Source: Alcanivorax sp.
Lineage (GTDB): Bacteria; Pseudomonadota; Gammaproteobacteria; Pseudomonadales; Alcanivoracaceae
NCBI RefSeq assembly: GCF_017794965.1
Contig: NZ_CP051240.1
Span: 3,596,001 to 3,660,000 of the forward strand
Direction of reading: 5' to 3'
Length of the DNA: 64,000 nt
Below the pieces are notes generated by a model, which worked only from the letters and a program-made list of their open reading frames with translations, was not told where the DNA came from and did no database searches. Of the stretch, positions 45,548-54,996 are shown piece after piece. The translations under genes and the position numbers were made by a program. Position 1 is the first letter of the stretch; each line of letters starts with the position of its first letter.

Positions 45548-46393
45548 ATGGATAATCAGAGTTATTACTCGATACTTGGTCTTGTGCCCGGTGCGGAGGT
45601 GGCTGTAATTAAAGCGGCTTATCGTGCATTGGCATCCACATACCACCCTGACAGAAACAAAGAGCCTGGAAGCGAAGAAAAAGTTAAGGCGATAAATACT
45701 GCGTATGCAACCTTATCCGATCCCATTAAAAGAGCACAATATGATAAAAGCCTAAAGGTGCAACAAGATAATTTAATGGGGGCTGAATTTGATACTGATC
45801 CAGGCATCCTTTCTCAAGCAATTTCTCAGGCGTGGTCAGTTGCTGTTTCTTTTTATCCTAATATTGACAAAAAGTCGGCAGACTTAGAAAGAATATCTTG
45901 GAGACTTTCATTTTCATTCAAATTAAAGTTGCTTGAGAGCCAAGAGTTCAAGAGTTGCGATGATATTTATGAGGAAATGAAAGGGTATTACTTGGAAAGG
46001 TATTTTGGGTCTGATAGAAAAGTACAACATTATGCAGAGGAAATTATAAAGTCAGGCCACAAAGATGTAGCAGTAAAAATCAATGAAATTGTAAGGGTTA
46101 TGGGGAAAAGTGTCTCACTGTGGCAAATAAAAGAAAAAATTGAATCTGAATTTCCTGATATTCAAAATGAAATGATGCTAAGAAAGCTATATCAGGATAT
46201 GAAATTTTCAAATGGAGGCTATGATTATTCTGCGGTTGTTGAATTTATCCTTGGGCTTGGTGGAAGGGTGCAACGAAATACTTTTTGGAGTCCTGGAAGG
46301 GTTAAGCTGACAATCTTTTCTGAGGTTCATGAATTTGATAGCGTGAGAGAGTTCTATTCCTATGTTGAAAAGACTTATTCACACTATTCGTAA
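45548..46393 (+). CDS. J-domain protein with unknown C-terminal region
   Basis: The 281-residue product begins with a J domain (about residues 5-65): SYYSILGLVPGAEVAVIKAA, the HPD motif at 33-35 in TYHPDRN, and YATLSDPIKRAQYDKSL. It should stimulate an Hsp70. No Gly/Phe or zinc-finger region follows, so it is not DnaJ itself. Residues 85-281 are charged and mostly helical and match no family I know; SAVVEFILGLGGRVQ and a stretch with KIEFD-like charge suggest a small C-terminal domain. Codon use is AT-rich like the retron genes. Defective transposon copies lie on both sides. Confidence 0.8.
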   Translation: MDNQSYYSILGLVPGAEVAVIKAAYRALASTYHPDRNKEPGSEEKVKAINTAYATLSDPIKRAQYDKSLKVQQDNLMGAEFDTDPGILSQAISQAWSVAVSFYPNIDKKSADLERISWRLSFSFKLKLLESQEFKSCDDIYEEMKGYYLERYFGSDRKVQHYAEEIIKSGHKDVAVKINEIVRVMGKSVSLWQIKEKIESEFPDIQNEMMLRKLYQDMKFSNGGYDYSAVVEFILGLGGRVQRNTFWSPGRVKLTIFSEVHEFDSVREFYSYVEKTYSHYS

Positions 46394-46409
46394 GAGCGGG
46401 AAGAGAGAG

Positions 46410-46934
46410 TAATCGGGGAGAATCATCAGGGACACGCATGAATTGGGGGATGTCTTACGGTGTTTGTGGTTGTTCTCTGATGTAGTTGGGTTTGAGTAGT
46501 CAGTAGTGTTGGGTGATGGATAAGCAAGGAGGCTTGTCATGACCCGAGCGCGTTATAGCCAGGTATCGCTGGATTCAACGTCTTACTATCACTGTATCTG
46601 CCGTTGTGTGCGGCGGGCCTTTCTGTGTGGCCAGGATCACTATTCTGGACAGGATTATGAGCATCGCCGCCAATGGGTGGTGGATCGCCTTGCTGTTCTC
46701 GGTGAGGTATTTGCCATCGACCTTTGTGCCTATGCGGTGATGTCCAATCACTACCATGTAGTCCTTCGTATTAACCAGAAGAAAGCCTTGGGTTGGTCTG
46801 ATCAGGAAGTGGCAGAGCGGTGGATGCAGCTATTCAACGGGCCCTTGATCGTTAAGCGTTGGCTCAAGGGTGAGACTGAAGCGGCAGAAGATCTGAAGGC
46901 TGAAGAGAGGCCTAATCAGGGACACGCATGAATT
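46410..46934 (+). mobile_element. Deletion copy of a HUH-transposase element (copy 2)
   Basis: It shares the leader and start region with copy 1 (45274-45424) and ends with the same terminal sequence, here TAATCAGGGACACGCATGAA at 46913-46932. About 380 bp of transposase sequence are kept. Confidence 0.75.
46539..46931 (+). pseudogene. Truncated HUH (Y1) transposase
   Basis: Only 130 residues remain of what is usually a transposase of over 200 residues. The HUH motif is in AYAVMSNHYHVVLRI (His71, His73). The expected catalytic-tyrosine region and C-terminal domain are missing. The frame passes into the element end and stops in it (NQGHA). AAGGAGG precedes the start. Because the HUH pair is kept but the Tyr segment appears lost, it should not be active. 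Confidence 0.75.
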
Positions 46935-47011
46935 ACTGCCAGGCTGATGCCGATACGGCGTGTGGTGGCTGTCACGTGTACTCCTTGTGAATGTTCGGTG
47001 AGATGCCCATA

Positions 47012-47812
47012 TCAAACATAACGTACCGCGCCGCCATCCACCCGGATGTTCTGCCCGTTGATAAATCCCGCTCTCGGGCTGGCAAGAAACGCCACCAGGT
47101 CAGCTACTTCCTGCCGAGTCGCCAGTCGACCGGTGGGGTTAGGGAAATCATGCTCGACGATCCTGTCCTGCAGGTTTTCCCAGTCCGTGGGCCAGCCTTT
47201 CTTCTTTGCGCGCAGCTGATACGCCTGTTCGATTTCCGGGGTGTGGATCAGGCCGGGGGAGATGGTGTTCACGGTAACGCCGGTATGGCTCAGTTCCTTG
47301 GCCAGGCTCACCGTGGTATTGGAAAGCGCGCCTTTAGCGGCATAGTAATGCGGCATGATGGCGTTGGGTTGATGGTCACCCATGGTGCTGAGATTGATGA
47401 CCCGTCCCCACCCGGCCTTTTTCATGTGCGGAGTACAGTGCTGAATCAGACGCACGGCACTGAACAGGTTGACGTTGCTGGCCTCAATCCATTGTTCGAT
47501 GGTGAGTGAATCCCACTTGCCCATCAAGGCCGAGCCGTAGTTGTTCACCAGGATATCCACCTGCAAGCCGTGCCCAGCCAGTTGGTCCATCACTTGCTGC
47601 GCGCCCTCATCGCTGAGGATGTCGCCCACCACCGGTACGATCTCCAGAGCTGAGTCAGTGATTTCCGATATTGCAGCGTCGGCCGCTTCTTTGGTGAAAG
47701 CGTGAAGTGCAACGGTGGCGCCTTCTTCTGCCAGGGTGGTGGCGATCACATTGCCGGTACCGCGATGGGCGCCGCTGACCAGGGCAGTTTTACCGTTGAG
47801 TTGTAGATCCAT
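47012..47812 (-). CDS. Short-chain dehydrogenase/reductase
   Basis: This is an SDR of 266 residues from ATG at 47812; an upstream open stretch to 47890 is proline-rich and not family-like. The cofactor motif is SGAHRGTG, a variant of TGxxxGxG with Ser for Thr. NNYGSALMG replaces the usual NNAG, LSTMGDHQP holds the Ser, and HYYAAKGAL contains YxxxK. The C-terminus FINGQNIRVDGG is typical of FabG-like enzymes. Substrate unknown. It lies 96 bp downstream of the patatin gene on the same strand, perhaps in one transcript. Confidence 0.87.
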   Translation of the reverse strand: MDLQLNGKTALVSGAHRGTGNVIATTLAEEGATVALHAFTKEAADAAISEITDSALEIVPVVGDILSDEGAQQVMDQLAGHGLQVDILVNNYGSALMGKWDSLTIEQWIEASNVNLFSAVRLIQHCTPHMKKAGWGRVINLSTMGDHQPNAIMPHYYAAKGALSNTTVSLAKELSHTGVTVNTISPGLIHTPEIEQAYQLRAKKKGWPTDWENLQDRIVEHDFPNPTGRLATRQEVADLVAFLASPRAGFINGQNIRVDGGAVRYV

Positions 47813-47908
47813 CGAGGCTCTCTTGTCAGGTTCTCGGTGATAGAGGGATGAAACAGGAACCGGAGAGCAGGGGCAAGGGGGTATCGGCAATGTGGATGCC
47901 GTGAAGCA

Positions 47909-49405
47909 TCACGCGTAAAGGTGATGCTTCACGGTGGTCTGCGGCAGTCCTTCAACCGCCAGCTCTTCCAGAATGCCGTCCAGGGTTTTGGAGATCATGG
48001 CAGCGTTCTTGATCATGGCGATCTTGGGGTAGACGTTTCGACGGCCGGCCTGGATCAGGGCTTCTTCTTCACCGTCCTTGAATTCAAACAGGGTATGGCG
48101 CCATTTGAAGTCTTTCTTTTCCAGCAGGATGTTGATGTCGCCCAGGTAACTCTGGTCCAGCATTTCCTTGATATAGGCAAGCTGTGCGCCGGCCAGCTGG
48201 CCCACGCGCCCCCCTCTTTCCAGCAATTTTTCCGCATAGCTGAGCACTTCACTGGTCAGGTTCAGGCCGGAGGCAGAGAGCGCATTCTTGAAGCCCTTGC
48301 GCTGACGACTTTTCACATCGTCAATAAACGGCACCACCACCGGATTGATCAGGCTGACGATGAAATGGTTAACGCCATAAAGCCGTGCCAGGCGGCGTGC
48401 TGGCAGGTCGCCGGACACGGAGCCGTCCACCCAGCGACGGCTGGCCAGATAGGGGCGTGGCTTGCCATCGTAGCCCTTGGCGTACAAACGCTCAGCGGGA
48501 ATCATGCCGGGGATGCTGCAGGAGGCGGAGATGGCCGAGCGCACATAGACGTTGGGGGAAGTGATGGCATTCATCAAACGTGAGTTCTGATGCTTTTCCG
48601 CCGGGGAGATCGACACATTGATATAGCGGCCGGTTTTTTCGTAGGCTTCCTGGAAGGTCAGATCCATGGGCACGATTTCGTCCAGCGCCTGTTCCTTGTG
48701 CAGCTTGGCTTCCTTTTCGGTCATGCGACCGAGCAGGGAATCCAGCAGAGAATTTTCGGCATATTGTTCGTAGCGTTTGCTGGAAAAATAATTTTGGCTC
48801 TTCAACTCTTCATCGGTATAGATGCCCAGCTGGCCGGACACCACGGCCCCGGCACTGGCGCCAGACAGCACATTGGGCACCAGGCCCTGGTTCACCAGCT
48901 CCTGCACCACGCCATGATGAAAATAAATCAGCCCGGCCCCGCCGGAAAGAAGAAGGGCAGAGCGCCCATAGCAGTGGCTGGCACGGCGAAAGAAATCCAG
49001 TTTTTCCAGATAGCTGATTTCTGATTCAGGGACTTCACTGATGCGCACCAGTGACTGGCAGATCACCGAGACATAATCATCGATCAGATGTTTGGTGCCG
49101 CACTTGGCCCGGTTGTAGAGAATCGGTTTCCCCATGCCGCCCATATTGCCGTGCACACCTTCGTTGAGTGCATAGAGCAGTTCCCGGTTGGCGCCTTCAT
49201 CAAGGTATTTCTTCAGCTTGTCACGGCGAGTCTGGATTTCAACGTAGTCGTAGAGATTGGTGCGATTGCGCTCGCGCCAAAGATGCGCCTCTGAAAGTGC
49301 ATCGTGCTGTCGCGCCAGATCCAGCCAGTCGCTATAGCGGGTGGCCGCGTCCATGGCCTGATCCAGGCGTTTCAGATTCATGTTCAATGGCAATGAATGA
49401 TCCAT
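47909..49405 (-). CDS. Patatin-like phospholipase with DUF3336 domain
   Basis: This is a predicted lipid acyl hydrolase of 498 residues. The N-terminal region (about 1-140) is the DUF3336 domain seen in yeast and bacterial triacylglycerol lipases of the Tgl3/4/5 type. The patatin core has the oxyanion loop SGGAGL (154-159), the nucleophile in GASAG (Ser184) and the dyad Asp in RRWVDGSVSGDLP. It has no signal peptide. AAGGAG precedes the ATG. In a wax- and oil-storing bacterium it could mobilise neutral lipids; this is inference from family and context. Confidence 0.9.
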   Translation of the reverse strand: MDHSLPLNMNLKRLDQAMDAATRYSDWLDLARQHDALSEAHLWRERNRTNLYDYVEIQTRRDKLKKYLDEGANRELLYALNEGVHGNMGGMGKPILYNRAKCGTKHLIDDYVSVICQSLVRISEVPESEISYLEKLDFFRRASHCYGRSALLLSGGAGLIYFHHGVVQELVNQGLVPNVLSGASAGAVVSGQLGIYTDEELKSQNYFSSKRYEQYAENSLLDSLLGRMTEKEAKLHKEQALDEIVPMDLTFQEAYEKTGRYINVSISPAEKHQNSRLMNAITSPNVYVRSAISASCSIPGMIPAERLYAKGYDGKPRPYLASRRWVDGSVSGDLPARRLARLYGVNHFIVSLINPVVVPFIDDVKSRQRKGFKNALSASGLNLTSEVLSYAEKLLERGGRVGQLAGAQLAYIKEMLDQSYLGDINILLEKKDFKWRHTLFEFKDGEEEALIQAGRRNVYPKIAMIKNAAMISKTLDGILEELAVEGLPQTTVKHHLYA

Positions 49406-49710
49406 GCCCGACTCCTTGGATTCCTGTGCACAAGCACGGCGTGAGCGACGGATCGGGAAACAGTATCCCGATATGCCGTTTCAATGACTCACTGAGTAAA
49501 AGCGAAAGCAGGTAATGCCTGTTCTGTTTTATCAGGCAACGTTGGGAGCTGCCAGCCAGTTTCGCTCACGCTGGGTGTCACATTGTTGCCTTTGGGCTCT
49601 TTCAACCAAAGGAATTAAACGTCCGACGCCCTGCTGTTTACCCCGTGTTGCACCGGGAGGCCTGAAGGCATAGAAAGAATGCTCGTATAAGAAAAAAGCA
49701 GGGTGACTCC
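49406..49710. promoter_or_regulatory. Divergent spacer, patatin/carotenoid oxygenase
   Basis: The 305-bp spacer has no supported gene or clear repeat. It should contain the promoters of the two divergent genes. Confidence 0.3.
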
Positions 49711-51192
49711 ATGACTGCAGATGTTCGTGCGATTCCTCGCTCGTCCGAAACGCTCAGCCACCAGGGTGGCTTTGATACGCTGGAAGACGAGTTGCACTAC
49801 ACCGTGGCTCCGGCCGACATAAAGGGTTCTCTGCCGGCGGCGGTCAGTGGCACCTTCTTTCGCATCGGTCCGGGGCGCAACAAGATTGGCGGGCAGGAAT
49901 TCGGGCATTGGTTTGATGGCGACGGCATGCTGCATGCCGTGTCGTTCACTGATCAGGGGGTGGTGTACCGCAATCGTTATGTACGCACGCCAAAATATCT
50001 GGCGGAAACCCGGGCAAACAGGATTGTGAAGCGCAGCTTCGGTCACAATGCGCCGGGGGGGATTCGCAAGAACATCGGCCGTCTGCCGGCCAACTGTGCC
50101 AACACCAACCTGGTCTATCACGGCGGAAAATTGTTGGCCTTGTGGGAGGGCGGTCGTCCCTGGCGACTGGATCCGGTGACATTGGAGACCCTCGGTGAAC
50201 ATGACTATGACGGACAGCTGGGGCGTTTCAACGCCTTCAGTGCCCACGGCAAGGTGAACCCACGCACCGGGGTGTATTACAACTTTGGGATCCGTCCTTC
50301 GTTCAGTCCCCGGGGGGCGCTTACCGGCAAGGGCGCCATTGATCTCTATCGCATTGCCCCGTCAGGTCATCTGCTGGAAAAGGGCGCCTTCGAAGTGGAC
50401 TTTCTCAGTTTCTGCCACGACTTCGCGCTCACCGAGCACTACATGATTTTTTTCCAGTCCCCCATCGCCATGACCTCCCCGGTACCGTGGTTGGCCGGGT
50501 TGATTCCCTTTGACCGGGCCATTGCCTGGCGACCGGAACTGGGCATGAAGATCTATGTGGTACGCACACTGGATTTTCAGGTGGAGAAAGTCTTCACCGT
50601 GGACGAGCCTTTTGTGGCTATACATTTCTCCAATGCCTGGGAAGCCGGCGACGGCAAGATCCACGTAGACCTGACACGCTACGAGGATTTTTCTGTGAAT
50701 GAGCAGTTGCGCCATGTGCTCCACAGCACGGGTGAGACCGCGGCCGGTCGTTTCATGCGTTACCGGCTGGATCTGCGCGGCGGCCAGATTGAAGCAAGCG
50801 AATACCGCAATGCCCTGGGTGGCGAGTTCCCCCAGTGGGATCAGCGCTACACCACCCAGCCCACGTCAGTGATGTATGCCGCCTGCATGATGTCACCTGA
50901 CGCCACCTTCTTTGACGGGGTAGAGCGGATTGATCTGCACAGTGGTCAGGTCATCAGCCATGATCTGGGCGCAGGCCGTTATACCTCAGAAGCCATGCAC
51001 GTTCCGCCAGAGGAAGGCGATGACAATCAGGAGGGCTGGCTGGTGAGCATGGTCTACGACGCCCACACGCACCTGAGCGAAGTGGTGGTCTTTGATGCCC
51101 GCACGCTGGAGGAAGTGGCGGTGGTGCCGTTAAAGAACCATGTGCCGTTCGGTTTTCACTGTGGCTATACCCCGGAGCCGTTTGTCAGCTAA
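49711..51192 (+). CDS. Carotenoid oxygenase family protein
   Basis: This non-heme iron dioxygenase of the RPE65/carotenoid cleavage/lignostilbene family has 493 residues. Four candidate iron-binding histidines lie in SAHGKVNPRTG, FCHDFALTEHYMIFF, VAIHFSNAWEAGDG and PFGFHCGYTPEPF. Blocks GTFFRIGPGRNKIGGQEFGH and HWFDGDGMLHAVSF are family standards. The substrate may be a carotenoid, a stilbene or another unsaturated compound. No carotenoid synthesis gene lies in the window. The start has AGGGTGA upstream. Confidence 0.92.
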   Translation: MTADVRAIPRSSETLSHQGGFDTLEDELHYTVAPADIKGSLPAAVSGTFFRIGPGRNKIGGQEFGHWFDGDGMLHAVSFTDQGVVYRNRYVRTPKYLAETRANRIVKRSFGHNAPGGIRKNIGRLPANCANTNLVYHGGKLLALWEGGRPWRLDPVTLETLGEHDYDGQLGRFNAFSAHGKVNPRTGVYYNFGIRPSFSPRGALTGKGAIDLYRIAPSGHLLEKGAFEVDFLSFCHDFALTEHYMIFFQSPIAMTSPVPWLAGLIPFDRAIAWRPELGMKIYVVRTLDFQVEKVFTVDEPFVAIHFSNAWEAGDGKIHVDLTRYEDFSVNEQLRHVLHSTGETAAGRFMRYRLDLRGGQIEASEYRNALGGEFPQWDQRYTTQPTSVMYAACMMSPDATFFDGVERIDLHSGQVISHDLGAGRYTSEAMHVPPEEGDDNQEGWLVSMVYDAHTHLSEVVVFDARTLEEVAVVPLKNHVPFGFHCGYTPEPFVS

Positions 51193-51204
51193 GGGTAGGG
51201 AATC

Positions 51205-51550
51205 GCCGTAGGAGCTCTCTGTGCTCGTCAGGGTATGCCTGCAAGCGATCCGAGCCTGAGCGCGGTAAGGATTCCAGAGAGACGAGAACGAGTTTTGTCT
51301 TTTGAAACTCGCGATTCTGCCCTCATCGCCGGCAGGCTGGTTCCCCTGAATGGGTTGAAGCCGCTGTAGGAGCGGTGGTTCCACCGCGAAAGGGTGAGCC
51401 GCGCCGCGGCTATCGCGGTGGAACCACCGCTCCTACGGGGGCGTGCCTTCGTTTGATGAAGCGGGTTTCGAGAAGTGGTTTTCGAAAAGCCTGAACACCT
51501 CGCTTTGGCTCGGATCGCTTGCAGGCAAGTTATTCGCTTCGCTCACCCCT
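51205..51550. repeat. REP cluster between carotenoid oxygenase and carboxylase genes
   Basis: A REP with the GATCCGAGCCTGAGCGCGG extension lies at 51209-51285. An inverted REP pair follows at 51365-51437 (TGTAGGAGCGGTGGTTCCAC and its inverse). A further inverted REP with CTCGCTTTGGCTCGGATCGC is at 51500-51530. The 528-bp spacer holds no supported gene. Confidence 0.7.
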
Positions 51551-51720
51551 TCGGGGCCAGCCTGCGACGGTTACCTCCGTTGCACTCCGGTTCCTGCAGC
51601 GGGATCTGGCCACTATCGCTTTATTAACCCAATGCATGACGTTCCATGCAGGGCAATCAATGTCATCCCAGCCACCAGCTGGCTACACTGTGGCTTCGTT
51701 TTTGAAGACTGGAGTCCGCC

Positions 51721-54700
51721 GTGCCCGTCCCGTTTAGTGCCATCCTGATCGCCAACCGTGGCGAGATCGCCATTCGTATTGCCAACGCCTGTGCGGATCT
51801 GGGCATCCGTTCGGTGGGGGTGTTTGCCGAGGATGATCAGGCCTCCCTGCATACCCGTCAGGTGGATGAAGCGGTGGCGTTGCCGGGTCGGGGTGTGCCG
51901 GCCTATCTGGATGGTGGGCAGTTGATTGCCATTGCCAAAGCGCAGGGCTGCGAGGCGATCCATCCCGGCTACGGGTTTCTTGCCGAGAACGCGGACTTTG
52001 CCGATCAGTGTGCCGAGGCGGGCATGACGCTGATCGGGCCCGGGGCGGAGACCCTGCGGCTGTTTGGCGACAAGGCGGCGGCCCGGGCGCTGGCCGCCCG
52101 TTGCCATGTGCCGCTGGTGCAGGGCAGCGATCAGGCGGTGACGCTGGCTGAGGCGCAGGCCTTTATGGCGTCTCTCGATGGCAGCGGGGTGATGATCAAG
52201 GCCCTGAGTGGCGGCGGCGGCCGGGGTATGCGAGCGGTTACTGACCCCTCGGAACTTGAAAGCGCCTATGCCCGTTGTCAGTCCGAAGCGAAGGCGGCCT
52301 TCGGCAATGATGCGGTGTATGTGGAGCAACTGGTCACCGCAGCGAGGCATATCGAAGTGCAGGTGCTGGGGGATGGCAGTGGCGCGGTGAGTCACCTGTG
52401 GGAGCGGGACTGTACCCTGCAGCGCCGCCACCAGAAGCTGGTGGAATTTGCCCCGGCGCCAGGGCTGGAGAAGGAGCTGCGGGATCGCATCATCCACAGT
52501 GCCCTGACCCTGGCTGCAGAGGTGAAGTATCGCGGCATCGGCACCTTCGAGTTTCTGGTGGAGCCGGACCAGGACCGTTTCTACTTTATGGAAGCCAACC
52601 CCCGGGTGCAGGTGGAACATACGGTCACCGAGCAGGTCACCGGGGTGGACCTGGTGCATAGCCAGATCCGTCTGGCGGCGGGCGCCAACCTGGTGGAGCT
52701 GAAACTGGATACGCCGCCGGCCTGCGAGGGCATGGCGGTGCAGCTGCGCCTGAATCTGGAAACCCTGAAAGCCGATGGCAGTACCACGCCGGCAGCGGGC
52801 ACCCTCGCCGCCTACGAGCCGGCCAGTGGGCCGGGCATCCGGGTAGATGGTTATGGCTATGCCGGTTATGCGGTGAGCCCGGCCTACGATTCCCTGTTGG
52901 CGAAACTGATCGTCACAGGGGCGGATTACCCCGCCGTACTGCAGCGCGCCCGCCGGGCGCTCAAACAGACCCGCATCGCCGGGGTGCAAAATAACCTGCC
53001 GCTGCTGCAGGCGTTGCTGGCCAGTGACGATGTGCAGACCAACGCGGTGACCACCCGCTATGTGGAAACTCACCTGGATCAGCTGCTGGCGGCCCTGCCG
53101 GAAGCCGCCCCATCAGATCTACCCGCAGCAGAGCCAATACAGCAGGAGCAGCTGACCACACCTGTCGGCTGCGAGGCGCTGCTCAGCCCCACCACCGGGG
53201 TGCTGGTGTCCCTGCTGGTGAACGAGGGCGCCACGGTGCAGGTGGGGCAGGTGGTGGCCGTGCTGGAAGCCATGAAGATGGAGTTCGAGGTGCGTGCCAC
53301 CGTGGCCGGTCAGGTACACAGCCTGGCCGCCCAGGAAGGTGACGCCCTCAACGAATCGACGCCGCTGCTGTTTGTGGAACCGGGTGAGGTGGCTGGCGAT
53401 GCCATCGCCACGGAAGAAAGCGTGGACCTGGATCATATTCGCAAGGATCTGGCCGAGGTGCTGGCCCGACACCATGCCATCAGTGACGAAGGCCGGCCGA
53501 AGGCGGTGGAGAAGCGCCACAGCAAGGGCAAGCGCACCGCCCGGGAAAACCTGGATGACCTGCTGGATGCAGACAGCTTCCAGGAATACGGCGCCATGGC
53601 GCTGGCGGCCCAACGTCGTCGTCGCAGCAGTGAAGAATTGCAGGCCATGAGCCCGGCGGATGGGCTGATTGGTGGCACCGGCACCGTTAACGCCGAACAG
53701 TTTGGTGAGTCGGCCGCACGGGTCATGGCCATGAGCTATGACTACACCGTGTTTGCCGGCACCCAGGGGATGATGAACCACAAGAAGACCGACCGGCTGC
53801 TGCAACTGGCCGGGCAGTGGAAGATGCCGCTGGTGTTGTTCGCCGAAGGCGGCGGTGGCCGCCCCGGTGATACCGACTTTGTCGGCGTGGGTGGACTGGA
53901 CTGTCCCACCTTTGCGGCCATGGCAAAACTGTCCGGCGAAGTGCCGCTGGTGGGTATTGGATCCGGTCGTTGTTTTGCCGGCAATGCCGCCTTGCTGGGT
54001 TGCTGCGATGTGATCATTGCCACCAAAGATTCCACCATCGGCATGGCCGGCCCGGCCATGATCGAAGGCGGAGGCCTGGGCCGCTTTACCCCGGAGCAAG
54101 TCGGTCCTGTGGACGTGCATACTGCCACCGGCGTGGTGGATATCGCGGTGGACGATGAGGCCGGCGCGGTGGCCGTGGCTAAACAGTACCTGTCCTATTT
54201 TCAGGGCACGGTTGAGGACTGGCAGGCCGCGGACCAGCGCGAACTGCGCCACAAGATTCCGGAAAAGCGCACCCGTGTTTACGACATTCGCAACGTGATC
54301 GAGACCCTTGCCGACAGCGGCTCGGTGCTGGAACTGCGGCGGGGCTTTTCGCCGGGCATGATCACGGCGCTGATACGAATCGAAGGCAAACCCTTTGGCC
54401 TGATCGCCAACGATCCCACTTACCTGGGCGGTGCCATCGATGCGGTGGGTGGCGACAAGGCAGCGCGTTTCATGCAACTGTGCGAGGCCTTTGGCCTGCC
54501 CATGGTGTCCCTGTGCGATACCCCCGGTTTCATGGTCGGCCCGGAAGCGGAAAAGCAGGGCACCGTGCGCCATGTGTCGCGCATGTTTGTGGCTGCCGCC
54601 AGCCTTACCATTCCGTTTCTCACCATCGTGCTGCGCAAGGGCTATGGGCTGGGTGCCCAGGCCATGGCGGCAGGCAGTTTCCACTCGCCGCTGTTCATTG

Positions 54701-54990
54701 CCTCCTGGCCCAGCGGCGAGTTCGGCGCCATGGGGCTGGAAGGGGCCGTGCGGCTTGGCTTCGCCAAGGAGCTGGCGGCCCAGCCCACCCCGGAGCGTCA
54801 GGAGCGCCTGTTCAACAAGCTGGTGTCCAAGGCGTATCAACAGGGCAAGGCCCTGAACATGGCCAGCTTCCTGGAGATCGATGCGGTGATTGATCCGGTG
54901 GAAAGCCGTCAGTGGATTCTGCGCGGGTTGAATGCGTCTGGCTTTAAGACGGGTACCCACGGTGGGCGTCCGTTTGTGGATACGTTCTGA
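51721..54990 (+). CDS. Fused biotin carboxylase-biotin carrier-carboxyltransferase
   Basis: One 1089-residue protein carries all parts of an acyl-CoA carboxylase. The biotin carboxylase lies at about 1-455 (ILIANRGEIAIRIANACADL, the ATP-grasp GGGGRGMRAV, and EANPRVQVEHTVTEQVTG). The biotinyl domain has EAMKMEF with Lys519. The carboxyltransferase covers about 580-1089, with beta- and alpha-type halves (YDYTVFAGTQGMMNHKKTD; LCDTPGFMVGPEAEKQG). This order resembles long-chain acyl-CoA carboxylases and similar single-chain enzymes. The acyl substrate cannot be told. The start is GTG with GGAG upstream. It lies among lipid genes and is probably transcribed alone. Confidence 0.9.
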   Translation: MPVPFSAILIANRGEIAIRIANACADLGIRSVGVFAEDDQASLHTRQVDEAVALPGRGVPAYLDGGQLIAIAKAQGCEAIHPGYGFLAENADFADQCAEAGMTLIGPGAETLRLFGDKAAARALAARCHVPLVQGSDQAVTLAEAQAFMASLDGSGVMIKALSGGGGRGMRAVTDPSELESAYARCQSEAKAAFGNDAVYVEQLVTAARHIEVQVLGDGSGAVSHLWERDCTLQRRHQKLVEFAPAPGLEKELRDRIIHSALTLAAEVKYRGIGTFEFLVEPDQDRFYFMEANPRVQVEHTVTEQVTGVDLVHSQIRLAAGANLVELKLDTPPACEGMAVQLRLNLETLKADGSTTPAAGTLAAYEPASGPGIRVDGYGYAGYAVSPAYDSLLAKLIVTGADYPAVLQRARRALKQTRIAGVQNNLPLLQALLASDDVQTNAVTTRYVETHLDQLLAALPEAAPSDLPAAEPIQQEQLTTPVGCEALLSPTTGVLVSLLVNEGATVQVGQVVAVLEAMKMEFEVRATVAGQVHSLAAQEGDALNESTPLLFVEPGEVAGDAIATEESVDLDHIRKDLAEVLARHHAISDEGRPKAVEKRHSKGKRTARENLDDLLDADSFQEYGAMALAAQRRRRSSEELQAMSPADGLIGGTGTVNAEQFGESAARVMAMSYDYTVFAGTQGMMNHKKTDRLLQLAGQWKMPLVLFAEGGGGRPGDTDFVGVGGLDCPTFAAMAKLSGEVPLVGIGSGRCFAGNAALLGCCDVIIATKDSTIGMAGPAMIEGGGLGRFTPEQVGPVDVHTATGVVDIAVDDEAGAVAVAKQYLSYFQGTVEDWQAADQRELRHKIPEKRTRVYDIRNVIETLADSGSVLELRRGFSPGMITALIRIEGKPFGLIANDPTYLGGAIDAVGGDKAARFMQLCEAFGLPMVSLCDTPGFMVGPEAEKQGTVRHVSRMFVAAASLTIPFLTIVLRKGYGLGAQAMAAGSFHSPLFIASWPSGEFGAMGLEGAVRLGFAKELAAQPTPERQERLFNKLVSKAYQQGKALNMASFLEIDAVIDPVESRQWILRGLNASGFKTGTHGGRPFVDTF

Positions 54991-54996
54991 AAAAGC

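Noticed and set aside
51613..54960. Long antisense open frames across the fused carboxylase gene
   Set aside because: They are shadows of a GC-rich gene and show no motifs. The sense protein is clear throughout.
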